This document shows positions 45,490-54,622 of a stretch of 64,000 bases of DNA, in pieces; positions within the stretch are counted from its first letter, which is position 1; every line of letters begins with the position of its first letter. The stretch is from the NCBI GenBank assembly GCA_963704405.1, contig OY969903.1, positions 2,294,001-2,358,000 on the forward strand, given 5' to 3'. The translations under genes and the position numbers were made by a program. Below the pieces are notes generated by a model that was given only the letters and a program-made list of their open reading frames with translations, was not told the origin of the DNA and did no database searches. Origin of the DNA: MFD01213-c1 sp963704405 (GTDB lineage: Bacteria > Planctomycetota > Phycisphaerae > Tepidisphaerales > Tepidisphaeraceae).

Positions 45490-46369
45490 TAAAAGCCACC
45501 GGCGAGATCGACTTCCTGTTTAAAGGCAGCCAGCGCGTCTTGCCAGGGCGCATCGTATGCCTGGTCTGGTTTGAAAAGGCCTGGAGTTCCAGCACGCTGT
45601 ATCCGGGACGGGGCGCCGTGTTCGGCCTGATCTTTTGCCAGTCGGCGGAGGTAATTGAGCCGACGGGGTGGCTGATACCGAAGATTTCCAGCGCGGCTTT
45701 GGCGAAATCGCACCAGTTTGTTTCACCGGTGTTGGTGACGTGAAAGATTCCGCGGGCCCTGGAGTCGATCAAGGCGAGAATGGCCTGGGCCAGATCGACG
45801 GTATAGGTGGGTGAGCCGATTTGATCGCACACGACATTCAGGGGCTTACCGGCCCTGGCGGCGGTGACCATGGTGCGCGGGAAATTTGCCCCGTGCCGGC
45901 CGTAGACCCAGGCGGTGCGGACGATCAGCCAGTCCTGGGGGGCATGTTTCTGGAGTTCTGTTTCGCCGAGAAGCTTGGAGCGGCCGTAGGCGGAGATGGG
46001 ATTGACGGGCTCATTGACCTGATAGGGCTTTGTGCCGCGGCCATCAAAGACGAAATCGGTGCTGACGTGGACGAGATAGGTTCCGTGCCTGCGGGAAAGG
46101 GCGGCCATTTGACCGACGGCGTGACCGTTGATGGCGTTGGCGAGCTGCGGCTCCTGTTCGCACTGGTCGACCCTGGTGTGGGCGGCGCAGTTCAGCAGCA
46201 ATGCGGGCTTGTGGTCGAAGATTTTTTGAATGCCGGCTTCGGTGGCGATGTCACAATCGGCGCGGGGAAGCAGGACGGGATTGGAGCCGCGGGAGCGGAG
46301 CTGATCGGCGAGGGCATGGGCGAGCATCCCGCCGGCGCCGGTGATGACGATGGGATCGTATCGGCTCAT
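45489..46369 (-). CDS. rfbD: dTDP-4-dehydrorhamnose reductase RfbD; frameshift near 45547
   Basis: Final enzyme of dTDP-L-rhamnose synthesis, a short-chain dehydrogenase-like reductase. Rossmann motif ITGAGGMLAHAL, catalytic YGRSKLLGE (YxxxK), HVSTDFVFDG, VRTAWVYGRHG and RPGYSVLELQAF. The uninterrupted frame runs to 45323 through the neighbouring MITE with an Arg/Ser-rich end. One added C in the run at 45546-45548 gives TMRPWQDALAAFKQEVDLAG and the stop at 45489, the normal family end (about 293 codons). Start ATG 46369. Last gene of the rhamnose cluster. Confidence 0.88.
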
Positions 46370-46427
46370 GGGTGTTTTCCGCTCGGGTGAATGCCTATCG
46401 ACGTGCGGGAGGCTGTGGCAGGGGGTT

Positions 46428-47453
46428 TTACCGGTTCACATACTGGGTTTCGTAGTATTTTAGATAATCACCGCTCTTGATGGCCCGCCACCAGTCCTGG
46501 TTGTCTTTGTACCATTGAATGGTGGTCTTGATAGCATCTTCGAATTTGTGTTTTGGTTTCCAGCCCAGCTCGCGCTGCATTTTGCCGGCGTCGATGGCGT
46601 AGCGGCGGTCGTGGCCGGGGCGGTCTTTGACATATTGCACGTATTCATCCCAGTTTTTGCCCATTTCCTTGAGGATGATTTCGGTGATGCGGCGGTTGGG
46701 GATTTCGTTGTGTCCACCGATATTGTAGACCTCACCGGGGGCGCCTTTATTGAGCACGGTCCAGATTCCGTCGCAGTGGTCTTCGACATAGAGCCAGTCG
46801 CGGACGTTCATGCCGTCGCCGTAGAGGGGAACTTTTTTGCCTTCGATCAGGTTGGTGACGAAGAGGGGGATCATCTTCTCGGGGAAATGGCGGGGGCCGT
46901 AGTTGTTGCTGCAGCGGGTGGTGAGGACGGGGAGGTGATAGGTGTGGAAATAGGAGCGGACGAGGCAATCGGCCGCGGCTTTGCTGGCGCTGTAGGGGCT
47001 GTTGGGTTCGAGGGGCGTTTGCTCGGTGAATTTGATTTCGGGGCGGTCTTCGGGGAGGGAGCCGTAGACTTCGTCTGTGCTGACCTGAAGGAATCTGTTG
47101 ACGCTTTTGGCCCGTGCGACATCGAGCAGGACCTGCGTGCCGACGACGTTGGTTTGAATGAAGGGTCCGGAATCGAGGATGCTGCGGTCGACGTGGCTTT
47201 CGGCGGCGAAGTGGACGACTTCGCTGATGCCGTGGGCGTCAAACAGCGAGGAGACGAGGGGCTTGTCGCAGATGTCGCCGCGGACGAAGAGGAGGCGCGG
47301 GTCTTTGAGGAGGTCGTGGAGATTGGCGAGATTGCCGGCGTAGGTGAGCTTGTCGAGGGCGACGAGCTTTGCGGGCTCGCTGCGCTGGATGAGCATGCGG
47401 ACGAAGTTGGAGCCGATGAAGCCGGCGGCGCCGGTGACTAAAATGGTTCGCAT
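46428..47453 (-). CDS. rfbB: dTDP-glucose 4,6-dehydratase RfbB
   Basis: Second enzyme of dTDP-L-rhamnose synthesis, NAD-dependent extended SDR. VTGAAGFIGSNFVRML at the N-terminus, HFAAESHVDRSI, STDEVYGSLPEDRP, YSASKAAADCLVRSYFHTY (YxxxK), TRCSNNYGPRHFPEKMIPLF and GDGMNVRDWLYVEDHC. All are diagnostic of RmlB. Length 341 aa is normal. It sits between the VOC gene and rfbD. Confidence 0.96.
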   Translation of the reverse strand: MRTILVTGAAGFIGSNFVRMLIQRSEPAKLVALDKLTYAGNLANLHDLLKDPRLLFVRGDICDKPLVSSLFDAHGISEVVHFAAESHVDRSILDSGPFIQTNVVGTQVLLDVARAKSVNRFLQVSTDEVYGSLPEDRPEIKFTEQTPLEPNSPYSASKAAADCLVRSYFHTYHLPVLTTRCSNNYGPRHFPEKMIPLFVTNLIEGKKVPLYGDGMNVRDWLYVEDHCDGIWTVLNKGAPGEVYNIGGHNEIPNRRITEIILKEMGKNWDEYVQYVKDRPGHDRRYAIDAGKMQRELGWKPKHKFEDAIKTTIQWYKDNQDWWRAIKSGDYLKYYETQYVNR

Positions 47454-47459
47454 AGTTTT

Positions 47460-47837
47460 TTAATTCTTTGTTACTGCGGCAGCACCGATAATCTCCAGTC
47501 GATTTCCAAAGGGATCGTGCACGTGGAACCGGTCATATCCATCCAGCTTTGGTTGTTCGAACAGCTTTAAACCGCGGGCTTGCAGGCGGCGGCGCATATC
47601 GGCCACATCATCGACTTCATAAGCGAGATGCGCCCTGGTGGCGAGGCGGTTCACGCCATCTTCTTCTCCAACATGCAGGCTGCGGTCGCCGACCTGGAAC
47701 CAGATCAGCCCGCGGCCTGAAAGCGGCGCCGGCACGGGGATTTCCGTCAGGCCGAGCAGTTCGCCATAGAATTGCCGCACCTGCGCCGCTGAACCGCCGG
47801 GAACGGTAATTTGGGTATGGTGGTATCCGGTGATCAT
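47460..47837 (-). CDS. VOC-family (glyoxalase-like) protein in the rhamnose cluster
   Basis: A 125-aa single-unit VOC protein: HHTQITVPGGSAAQVRQFYG, LIWFQVGDRSLHVGEEDG, THLAYEVDDVADMRRRLQ-type segment and GYDRFHVHDPFGNRLEIIG. Metal-ligand His/Glu positions are kept. It lies tightly between rfbA and rfbB (18 and 6 bp gaps), so it is co-transcribed with the rhamnose genes although no role for VOC proteins in that pathway is known to me. A dimer would complete the fold. Confidence 0.85.
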   Translation of the reverse strand: MITGYHHTQITVPGGSAAQVRQFYGELLGLTEIPVPAPLSGRGLIWFQVGDRSLHVGEEDGVNRLATRAHLAYEVDDVADMRRRLQARGLKLFEQPKLDGYDRFHVHDPFGNRLEIIGAAAVTKN

Positions 47838-47855
47838 GGCGACAGCAACTTCAAT

Positions 47856-48734
47856 TCAGTGTCCGCCGGCATCTTTGAGGACGCGCAGGAGGTATTGGCC
47901 GTATTCGCTTTTGGCGTTCTGTTCGCCGAGCTTGCGGAGCTGGGCTGCATCAATGAACTTTTTGGCGAAGGCGATTTCTTCGATGCATGCGACCTTCAGT
48001 CCCTGCCGCTGTTCCAGCGTTTGCACGAAGACCGAGCTGCTCAGGAGCGAATCATAGGTTCCGGTGTCGAGCCAGGCGATGCCGCGGCTCATACACTGCA
48101 CCTGCAGGGCTCCGCGCTCGAGATATGCGCGGTTCACATCGGTGATTTCGTATTCACCGCGCGCTGAGGGCTTGAGGTTCCCGGCGATCTCGACTACCGA
48201 AGCATCATAAAAATACAGGCCGGTGACGGCCCAACTGCTCTTGGGCTTCCGGGGCTTTTCCTCGATGCTGAGGGCCTTGTGCTTCTGATCAAACTCGACG
48301 ACGCCGTATCGTTCGGGGTCGGTCACCTGGTAGGCGAAGACGCGTGCGCCGGAATTCAGCTTTGCGGAATCTTCGAGCATTGCGGTGAGGTCGTGGCCGT
48401 AGAAAATATTGTCGCCAAGGATGAGGCAGACGGGGGAATCGCCGAGAAAATCAGCTCCGAGCACAAACGCCTGGGCGATGCCGTTGGGCTGGGCCTGCTC
48501 CTTGTATGACAGCTTGAGGCCGATCTGCGACCCGTCCCCAAACAGTTCCTGAATGCGGGGCAGATCGCGCGGCGTACTGATGATGAGGATTTCGCGAATG
48601 CCGGCCAGCATCAGCACGGACAAGGGATAATAGATCGTGGGCTTGTCATACACGGGCAGCAACTGCTTGCTGATGCAGAGCGTCAGCGGATACAGCCGAG
48701 TACCGGCGCCGCCGGCTAAGAGAATGCCTTTCAT
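47856..48734 (-). CDS. rfbA: Glucose-1-phosphate thymidylyltransferase RfbA
   Basis: First enzyme of dTDP-L-rhamnose synthesis. The nucleotidyltransferase signature MKGILLAGGAGTRLYPLTL starts the protein. It continues QLLPVYDKPTIYYPLSVLML, YKEQAQPNGIAQAF, LILGDNIFYGHDL, EKPRKPKSSWAVTGLYFYD and YEITDVNRAYL. Length 292 aa is normal. The 5' region consists of a perfect heptamer tandem array that starts 18 bp from the ATG. Confidence 0.97.
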   Translation of the reverse strand: MKGILLAGGAGTRLYPLTLCISKQLLPVYDKPTIYYPLSVLMLAGIREILIISTPRDLPRIQELFGDGSQIGLKLSYKEQAQPNGIAQAFVLGADFLGDSPVCLILGDNIFYGHDLTAMLEDSAKLNSGARVFAYQVTDPERYGVVEFDQKHKALSIEEKPRKPKSSWAVTGLYFYDASVVEIAGNLKPSARGEYEITDVNRAYLERGALQVQCMSRGIAWLDTGTYDSLLSSSVFVQTLEQRQGLKVACIEEIAFAKKFIDAAQLRKLGEQNAKSEYGQYLLRVLKDAGGH

Positions 48735-48752
48735 TTTTTTTGGTCCTGTCCG

Positions 48753-48899
48753 TTGTCAGTTGTCAGTTGTCAGTTGTCAGTTGTCAGTTGTCAGTTGTCA
48801 GTTGTCAGTTGTCAGTTGTCAGTTGTCAGTTGTCAGTTGTCAGTTGTCAGTTGTCAGTTGTCAGTTGTCAGTTGTCAGTTGTCAGTTGTCAGTTGTCAG
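48753..48899. repeat. 21 perfect tandem copies of the heptamer TTGTCAG
   Basis: The array lies 18 bp upstream of the rfbA start on the template side, between rfbC and rfbA. Plus-strand units are 48753-48759 through 48893-48899. Related imperfect units (CTGACAACTGACAACGGAC, 48965-48984) follow at the rfbC end. On the rfbA-sense strand the unit reads CTGACAA, with TGA in all frames, so it is untranslated. The array could change length by slippage and alter promoter or leader spacing. Confidence 0.95.
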
Positions 48900-49009
48900 T
48901 TGTTAAATGCCGCTGGTTATCGTCGCGATCGCCCCCATGGACAACGCCTGCGAAGCAATGGACCACTGACAACTGACAACGGACTACTGACAACGGACAA
49001 CGGACTACC

Positions 49010-49561
49010 CTAAAACAAATCCTTCACGTCTTTCAGCATCAGATGCTTCGCATCGCGGAGGGAAAGCACGGCGGTGGATTCATCGATGTTCCAGTCGATC
49101 CCCACGGCGGGGTCGTTCCATCGGAAGGCCCGTTCGTGTTCCGGGGAATAATAGTTGGTGACTTTGTACACAACTTCGGTGTCAGGCTGAAGGGTTACGA
49201 AGCCGTGGGCATAGCCGACGGGGACATACATTTGTTTCCAGTTGTCGGCGGAGAGCTCGACGGTTACGTGGCGGCCGAAGGTTGGGGAGCCCCGCCGCAC
49301 GTCGACGGCGACGTCGAGGATGGCGCCGCGAACGACGCGGACAAGCTTGTCCTGGGCCATGGGGGGTATCTGGTAGTGCATTCCGCGGACGACGCCTTTC
49401 TGGGCGGACAGGGAATGATTGTCCTGGACGAATTCGACGTGGATGCCGGCGGCCTCGAGGCTGCGCTTGCTGTAGATTTCGGAGAAAAACCCGCGGTTGT
49501 CGCCGACCTTTTTCGGGACGAGAACCTTGACCCCGGGAAGCTGCGTTTCAATGACCTGCAT
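49010..49561 (-). CDS. rfbC: dTDP-4-dehydrorhamnose 3,5-epimerase RfbC
   Basis: Third enzyme of dTDP-L-rhamnose synthesis, a cupin-fold epimerase. Visible motifs: VGDNRGFFSEIYSKR, FVQDNHSLSAQKGVVRGMHY (catalytic His), QDKLVRVVRGAILDVAVDVR, MYVPVGYAHGFVTL (Tyr and His) and YYSPEHERAFRWNDPAVGID. Length 183 aa is normal. ATG 49561 (MQVIETQLPG) is used; the open frame upstream to 49777 is not conserved. It heads the rhamnose cluster, upstream of the heptamer array. Confidence 0.95.
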   Translation of the reverse strand: MQVIETQLPGVKVLVPKKVGDNRGFFSEIYSKRSLEAAGIHVEFVQDNHSLSAQKGVVRGMHYQIPPMAQDKLVRVVRGAILDVAVDVRRGSPTFGRHVTVELSADNWKQMYVPVGYAHGFVTLQPDTEVVYKVTNYYSPEHERAFRWNDPAVGIDWNIDESTAVLSLRDAKHLMLKDVKDLF

Positions 49562-49791
49562 GATTCCGTGGGATATTGAGCAAGTCGGCGGCAAATGCAA
49601 GCGGCGGTGAAAAGAAAGAAGGGAGAGGGGGACAGCGTGCGTGAAAAATGCGTTGGGTTTAGCGATATTTTTGGATTGCGGGACGCGGGGGAACGGCGGG
49701 GTGCGCGGGCACGCCGCGGTGGTTTGGGGTGCAGTGAAGCAGGCGCTATGTGAAATAGAGGGGCATAAATGAAACAAAGCACGGGCAGATT

Positions 49792-50763
49792 TTATCGAGT
49801 GGCGGCTGTCACGCTTGCGGTTGGGGCATCGGGGAGGGTGAGGACCATGCCGATTTTCAGCCTGGCTTTGTCTTGGCCGATGGTTTCTTTGTTCAGGGCG
49901 TAGATCGCGTCGGCCTGCTTCTGGGAGCCGTAGAGCTTTTTGCTTATTCGATACAGTGTATCACCGGAGGCGACTGTGTAGGTTTGGCCGGCGGCGGCGC
50001 TGGTGTGTGTGCGTGCGGCGTGGGTGGGCTTTGGCGTTTCTTCTTCGACGGCCATCGCGGCGGTGGAGACGGAGGATTCGGGGCGGACTTCTGAAATATC
50101 AGGGAGCGTGATCTTCATGCCGGGACGAAGCCGGGCGGGGTTGACGCTGGGGTTGGCCCGAAGGATGGCGACGTAGAACCGCTGATTGCCATACACCTCG
50201 GCGGCGATGCTCGAAAGCGTCTGGCCGGATTTGATGGTGTACTGCCGGCCTGCAACGGCGGGCTGGGTTGCGGGCTTCACGAGCGTGACAGAGGCGGGGA
50301 TGACCGCTGAGGATGCGCTGAGGGGGATTGCATCATTTGCGGCAATTCCGGATGCAGCCGCGGGCGCTGCATCGTTGGCGCTGGCGGTGCGCACCGCGGA
50401 GGCGGGGGCAGCGGGCTGCGGCTTATCGGCGGTGTCGCCGACGGTTGGCGTTGTGCTGAAGAGCGGTGGGGCGTCGCTGCTGCCATTGAGGAGCTTGGCC
50501 CAGTTTACGTTGTCGCTGGAGTTCCTGGCCGCCTCGGATTTGCTTTCGGTGGAAGGGGCGGGAGCAACGGGCGCTTCATTTGAGGCGGCTGATGGTCCGG
50601 CGGCAGGTTGATCGTTATTAGCAGATGAGCCGGGGGGGATTGCCAATGTCACCGCATTGGATGAGGCGGCATGAGGATGCCTTGGGACCACGACGGTGTA
50701 AACGGTGAGCACCGCCAGCAAAACCCCACCAACGGCGAAACCGATCTTCGCATCCTTGCGCAT
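49792..50763 (-). CDS. Membrane-anchored protein with two LysM domains
   Basis: An N-terminal membrane segment (IGFAVGGVLLAVLTVYTVVV) is followed by an Ala/Ser/Pro-rich linker of about 150 residues and two LysM peptidoglycan-binding domains (YTIKSGQTLSSIAAEVYGNQ...LRPGMKITLPD and YTVASGDTLYRISKKLYGSQ...LKIGMVLTLPD). I infer a periplasmic wall-binding protein attached to the inner membrane. It starts 46 bp downstream of secDF on the same strand and may be read from the tgt-yajC-secDF transcript. Confidence 0.82.
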   Translation of the reverse strand: MRKDAKIGFAVGGVLLAVLTVYTVVVPRHPHAASSNAVTLAIPPGSSANNDQPAAGPSAASNEAPVAPAPSTESKSEAARNSSDNVNWAKLLNGSSDAPPLFSTTPTVGDTADKPQPAAPASAVRTASANDAAPAAASGIAANDAIPLSASSAVIPASVTLVKPATQPAVAGRQYTIKSGQTLSSIAAEVYGNQRFYVAILRANPSVNPARLRPGMKITLPDISEVRPESSVSTAAMAVEEETPKPTHAARTHTSAAAGQTYTVASGDTLYRISKKLYGSQKQADAIYALNKETIGQDKARLKIGMVLTLPDAPTASVTAATR

Positions 50764-50808
50764 GATTGGGACTCCTTCCCGGAAACCGATTTGGATTTAA
50801 ATTGTCGC

Positions 50809-53800
50809 TTACCCCGGCACTGTTTTCAGTTGCCCGACCGGAGTTTTGCGGCCCGCTTCTTCTTTCACATCGTTCCCCAACAGCAAAATGGGTGCGGCGA
50901 TTGCGATCGAAGAGTACGTGCCAACTAATATGCCAACGAGAAGTACAAAAGTAAAGCCATGTATGCCGGGACCGCCAACAACATACATGCCAGCGACAGT
51001 CACAATCGTTGTGCCGCACGTCAAAAGCGTGCGTGACAGCGTCTGATTGATGGAATCATTTATTATTTTCCGGCTCATGTGGCCGAACTTGCCGCGGTTT
51101 TCGCGAACGCGATCGAAAACGACGATCGTGTCGATCATGGAATAGCTCATGACTGTCAAGACGGCGGCGACGATCGTGAGGTTGACGCGGAATGGCTCTA
51201 CGAGCAGGGCGTGCGCGAGCCAGGGGGTGTATTCGACCATCCAGTGGGAGAGGCCGACCGCGCCGACGACGAGGAGGGTGTCGTGGATCATCGCCAGCAC
51301 GGTGGCGGTGCCATACTTGAGGTTGCCGAAGCGGAACCAGATGAAAACCATGATGACCAGCGAGGAGAGGATCAATGAGAAGAGGGCTGCGCGCTGGGTG
51401 TCGCCGGCGACCTGGGCGTCGAAGTTATTGACCTTCTGCAGTTGAGCCTGGCGATGGATGGATGCGCCGATGAGATTCCACATGGGGGTGGCGAGATTTT
51501 CACGCCACTTCGCTTCATCTTTGTCGTAGGGCAGGGCGGGATCTACGGTGAGCACAATCGCCTGGCTGACGGGGTGATCGGTTCCCTGGGGGGATACCAC
51601 CGTGAATTCACGGAATCGATTTTCATCGGAGGCCGGCTGCTCTAGGCGCTGGTGGTCGATGCGGTCTTTGATGTCGCCTACTTTGAGGCCTGGGCTGAGG
51701 TTGTTGAGAACGACGGCAACTCCGCCGAGATAGTTTTCGGCGCTCGGAATGGTGTAGCCATTGACGACAAAGGGGACCTTGGTGATGGGGAGGATGGCGC
51801 TGCCGATGACGGCTTCGGCGGGCTGGCCGAAATGTTCATAGTCTGAGGGGAGATCAGTTTTGATGCGGTCGCCGAGGACTTTCAGCACCGCTTCGCGAAC
51901 GGGTTTGGCCTGAACGTTTGGTGTGACGACTTCGTAATCGGTTTCGTCCTTATTCACCGAAACGATGCTGGGTGAAGGAAGATCGGGATTGTCGGCTTTG
52001 GTGAAGAGGGAGCGGAGTTCGCCGATGTCCATCTTGTTCTTCAATTCAAACTGCACCTGGGTTCCGCTGGCGAAATCGATATCGGCAAGCTGCCCGGCCC
52101 TGGCCTTGACGACGAAGGCGGTTGCCCCGAGCAGGATGAACAGCGCGCTGAAGGCGCAGAAGTATGGAACGAGCTTCATCCAGTCGATGTCTGGCTTGAG
52201 CATGCGATCCCATTTGGGGAAGGTGAGCGGGAGGCTGCCGAGATGTTCGATGTGGAAGGTGTCGATCAGGATGTTGAAGATGGTCCGGGTTACAAAGAGG
52301 GAGGTGAACAAGCTGCTGATCAAGCCGATCAGGAGCGTGAGGCCGAAGCCTTTGACTTCTTCGCTGCCAAGCCAGATGAGGATGGCGGAGGTGATGATGG
52401 TGGTGGCATTTGAATCCCAGATTGCGCTCTGGGCGTGTTTGTAGGCGTCGCGCATGGCCATGCGGAGGCTGAGGCCGCGGTGTTGTTCTTCGCGAAGGCG
52501 TTCGAAGATCAGGACGTTGGCGTCGACGGCGGCGCCGATGGTCAGCACGATGCCGGCGATGCCGGGGAGGGTGAAGGTGGCATTGAACGCCGCGAGGATG
52601 CCGAGAATGAGCACGACGTTCATGAGGACGGCGAAGGTTGCGACGACACCGGCGAGGTAGTAGTAGCACACCAGGAAAATCGCCACGATTACCAGGCCGA
52701 AGGCGCAGGCGATCAGGCCGGCGCGGAGATTATCTTCACCGAGCTGCGGGCCGACGGTGCGCTCGCTGATGGGTTCATCTTCCAACTGGGCCGGAAGGCT
52801 GCCGGCGTTGAGGGTGCTGATGAGGTAGTTCAGTTCTTCGTCGTCGTAACCGCTGCCGCGTGTGATGGTTCCTGAGCGGCCGATGCGATCGTTGATGGTG
52901 GCCGCGCTGATGATCTTGTTATCGAGAACCGCGCCAAGCAGCTTGCCTTTGTTATTGCCGGTGAACTCGCTGAAGTAATTGCCGCCTTCGGCGTTGAAGG
53001 TGAAGCGGACGCATGCGCCACCGAATTGATCGGTGTCACGCCCGGCGGATTCCAGGGCCCATGGCCGAATGCCGGGGCCATTGACCATCTGCTTGTCGGG
53101 GGTGATGTATGCGAGGGCGTAATATTTTCCGTTCCACTCGACCGCCTGGCTGACTTCGCCGGGGCGATCAACCTGGAACCACCTGGCGACATCGCCTGCT
53201 TCGACGCGCGGCCCTTTTTCCTTGAGGCGTCGCACGAGATCGGCGTATTGGAGGGGGGGAGGTCGGTTGCCAGGATGTGGAACTCCAGGACGCCGGAGCC
53301 GCGGAGCAACTGCTTTAACTGGGCCGCATCGTCGATTGAACCCTTCACCTTGCTGTAGTCATCATAAGCGGCCACAAACTTATCGATCGCGGCGATCTGA
53401 TCGGGGAAATCGGCATGCTGTTTTTTCAAGTCGGCGAGCTTTGTAGTGCGGGCATCGCCTTGCTGTTCGAGCACGGTTTCCAGTTGCGGGATTTCGAGAT
53501 TCAGTTGCTGAATCTTTGATTTCAGGGTCTCGTATTCGTCAACCTTGGCCGCTTCCAGCTCGGCATTTTTCTTTGCATGGGCATCCTGGAGCTGGTCATA
53601 GGTTGAGGCGAGGGCGCCGAAGAGTTTGTTGCGGGCATCGGAACCGCGGGCGAGCTGATTCAATTTATCCCGGCGCGCGTCGCCTTTGAGATTTTCAACG
53701 GCGGAGATCACCTCGCTGGGCGGCACGTTGGTGTTTTCCAAGTCCTGCTGCGCCCTGGCGTATGCGTCGCGGGCGTTCTTCGCTTCTTCACTGTTGGCGG

Positions 53801-54125
53801 AGCTTGGGAGCTGGATTTCGAGTCGATCGGCCCCTTGCGGGCGCCAGATGAGATTGCGCAGACCGTCGGGGTCGACGCGTTTCTTCAGCGATTCCATCAC
53901 ATCTTCAGCAAGCGTGTGATTTTCGGCGCTGTGGTGTCCGCCTTCGGGGGCCTTGATCTGATAGAGGAGGCTGGTCCCGCCGACCATGTCGATGCCGGGC
54001 TTGAGATTCAGCTTCTCGGACAGCGGCGCCCGCGAGAATATCGTCCTGGGAGGGAAGATGCACAGCAGCGCCCCCACCAGCACGATCAGAATAAATATGA
54101 CGCGACCTGTTTGCTTCGTTTCCAT
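50809..54125 (-). CDS. secDF: Fused preprotein translocase subunit SecDF; frameshift near 53256
   Basis: SecDF uses the proton gradient to finish protein export through SecYEG. N-terminal TM and SecD P1 start (LKPGIDMVGGTSLLYQI) are followed by an unusual inserted coiled coil of about 150 residues (LEAAKVDEYETLKSKIQQLN), then VLEFHILATDLPP. After the break comes LQYADLVRRLKEKGP-style sequence, the SecD helices (GADVNVLIFERLREE-like AAVDANVLIFERLREEQHRG) and SecF (DIDFASGTQVQFEL, SMIDTIVVFDRVRENRGKF). One added C in C7 joins the frames. Length 3317 bp is one short of a multiple of three. Confidence 0.92.
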
Positions 54126-54215
54126 GAGAAAATGACGGGATGACGCGACGGCGGCGTTGGGTGAGAAGATCCTCCATCCTGCTCACGCAATCACCTGTTC
54201 GCGTCACAACGTTCC

Positions 54216-54590
54216 TTACTTAACTTCCGCCTTGTCGTCCTCGACCACGCGATGAATCGCGCTGCGGGTGAACCAGATTTTTGTATTGCTGCTTTCGTCC
54301 ACTTTTACTTCGACGCGAGATTCTTCTGCGCGCAGGACTGTTCCGAGAATTCCTCCAATAGTTTGAATGCGGTCGCCGCGCTTTAGTTGCTTGAGCATGT
54401 CGTCGCGTTTGCGGTCCTGGCTCTTTTTTGAGCGGGACATGAACATGAACAGCACGACCATGCCCAGGATGAGGGGGAACATGGGACTGGTGATAATTTT
54501 CGCCCAACCGGGGGTTTCGGGGCTGGCGCCGCCGGAGACCGGGGAAGTTGCGCTGGTTACCGCATCCGCCAAAAACACGATGATATTCAA
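54216..54590 (-). CDS. yajC: Preprotein translocase subunit YajC
   Basis: A 124-aa Sec accessory protein. One membrane segment (SPMFPLILGMVVLFMFMS) is followed by the cytoplasmic domain with RSKKSQDRKRDDMLKQLKRG and the conserved GDRIQTIGGILGTV, then the VEVKVDESSNTKIWFTRSAI strand. It lies between tgt and secDF, the usual arrangement. Confidence 0.93.
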   Translation of the reverse strand: MNIIVFLADAVTSATSPVSGGASPETPGWAKIITSPMFPLILGMVVLFMFMSRSKKSQDRKRDDMLKQLKRGDRIQTIGGILGTVLRAEESRVEVKVDESSNTKIWFTRSAIHRVVEDDKAEVK

Positions 54591-54622
54591 ACTGTCTCCT
54601 AAAATGGATCAAATCGCCGCAA

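Noticed and set aside
46515..47441. 308-residue plus-strand open frame opposite rfbB
   Set aside because: It is an exact antisense shadow of a confident gene, with Val/Gly/Asp-rich sequence lacking any family pattern.
48753..49007. CRISPR-like array
   Set aside because: The unit is a contiguous 7-bp tandem repeat with no spacers, and no cas genes are nearby.
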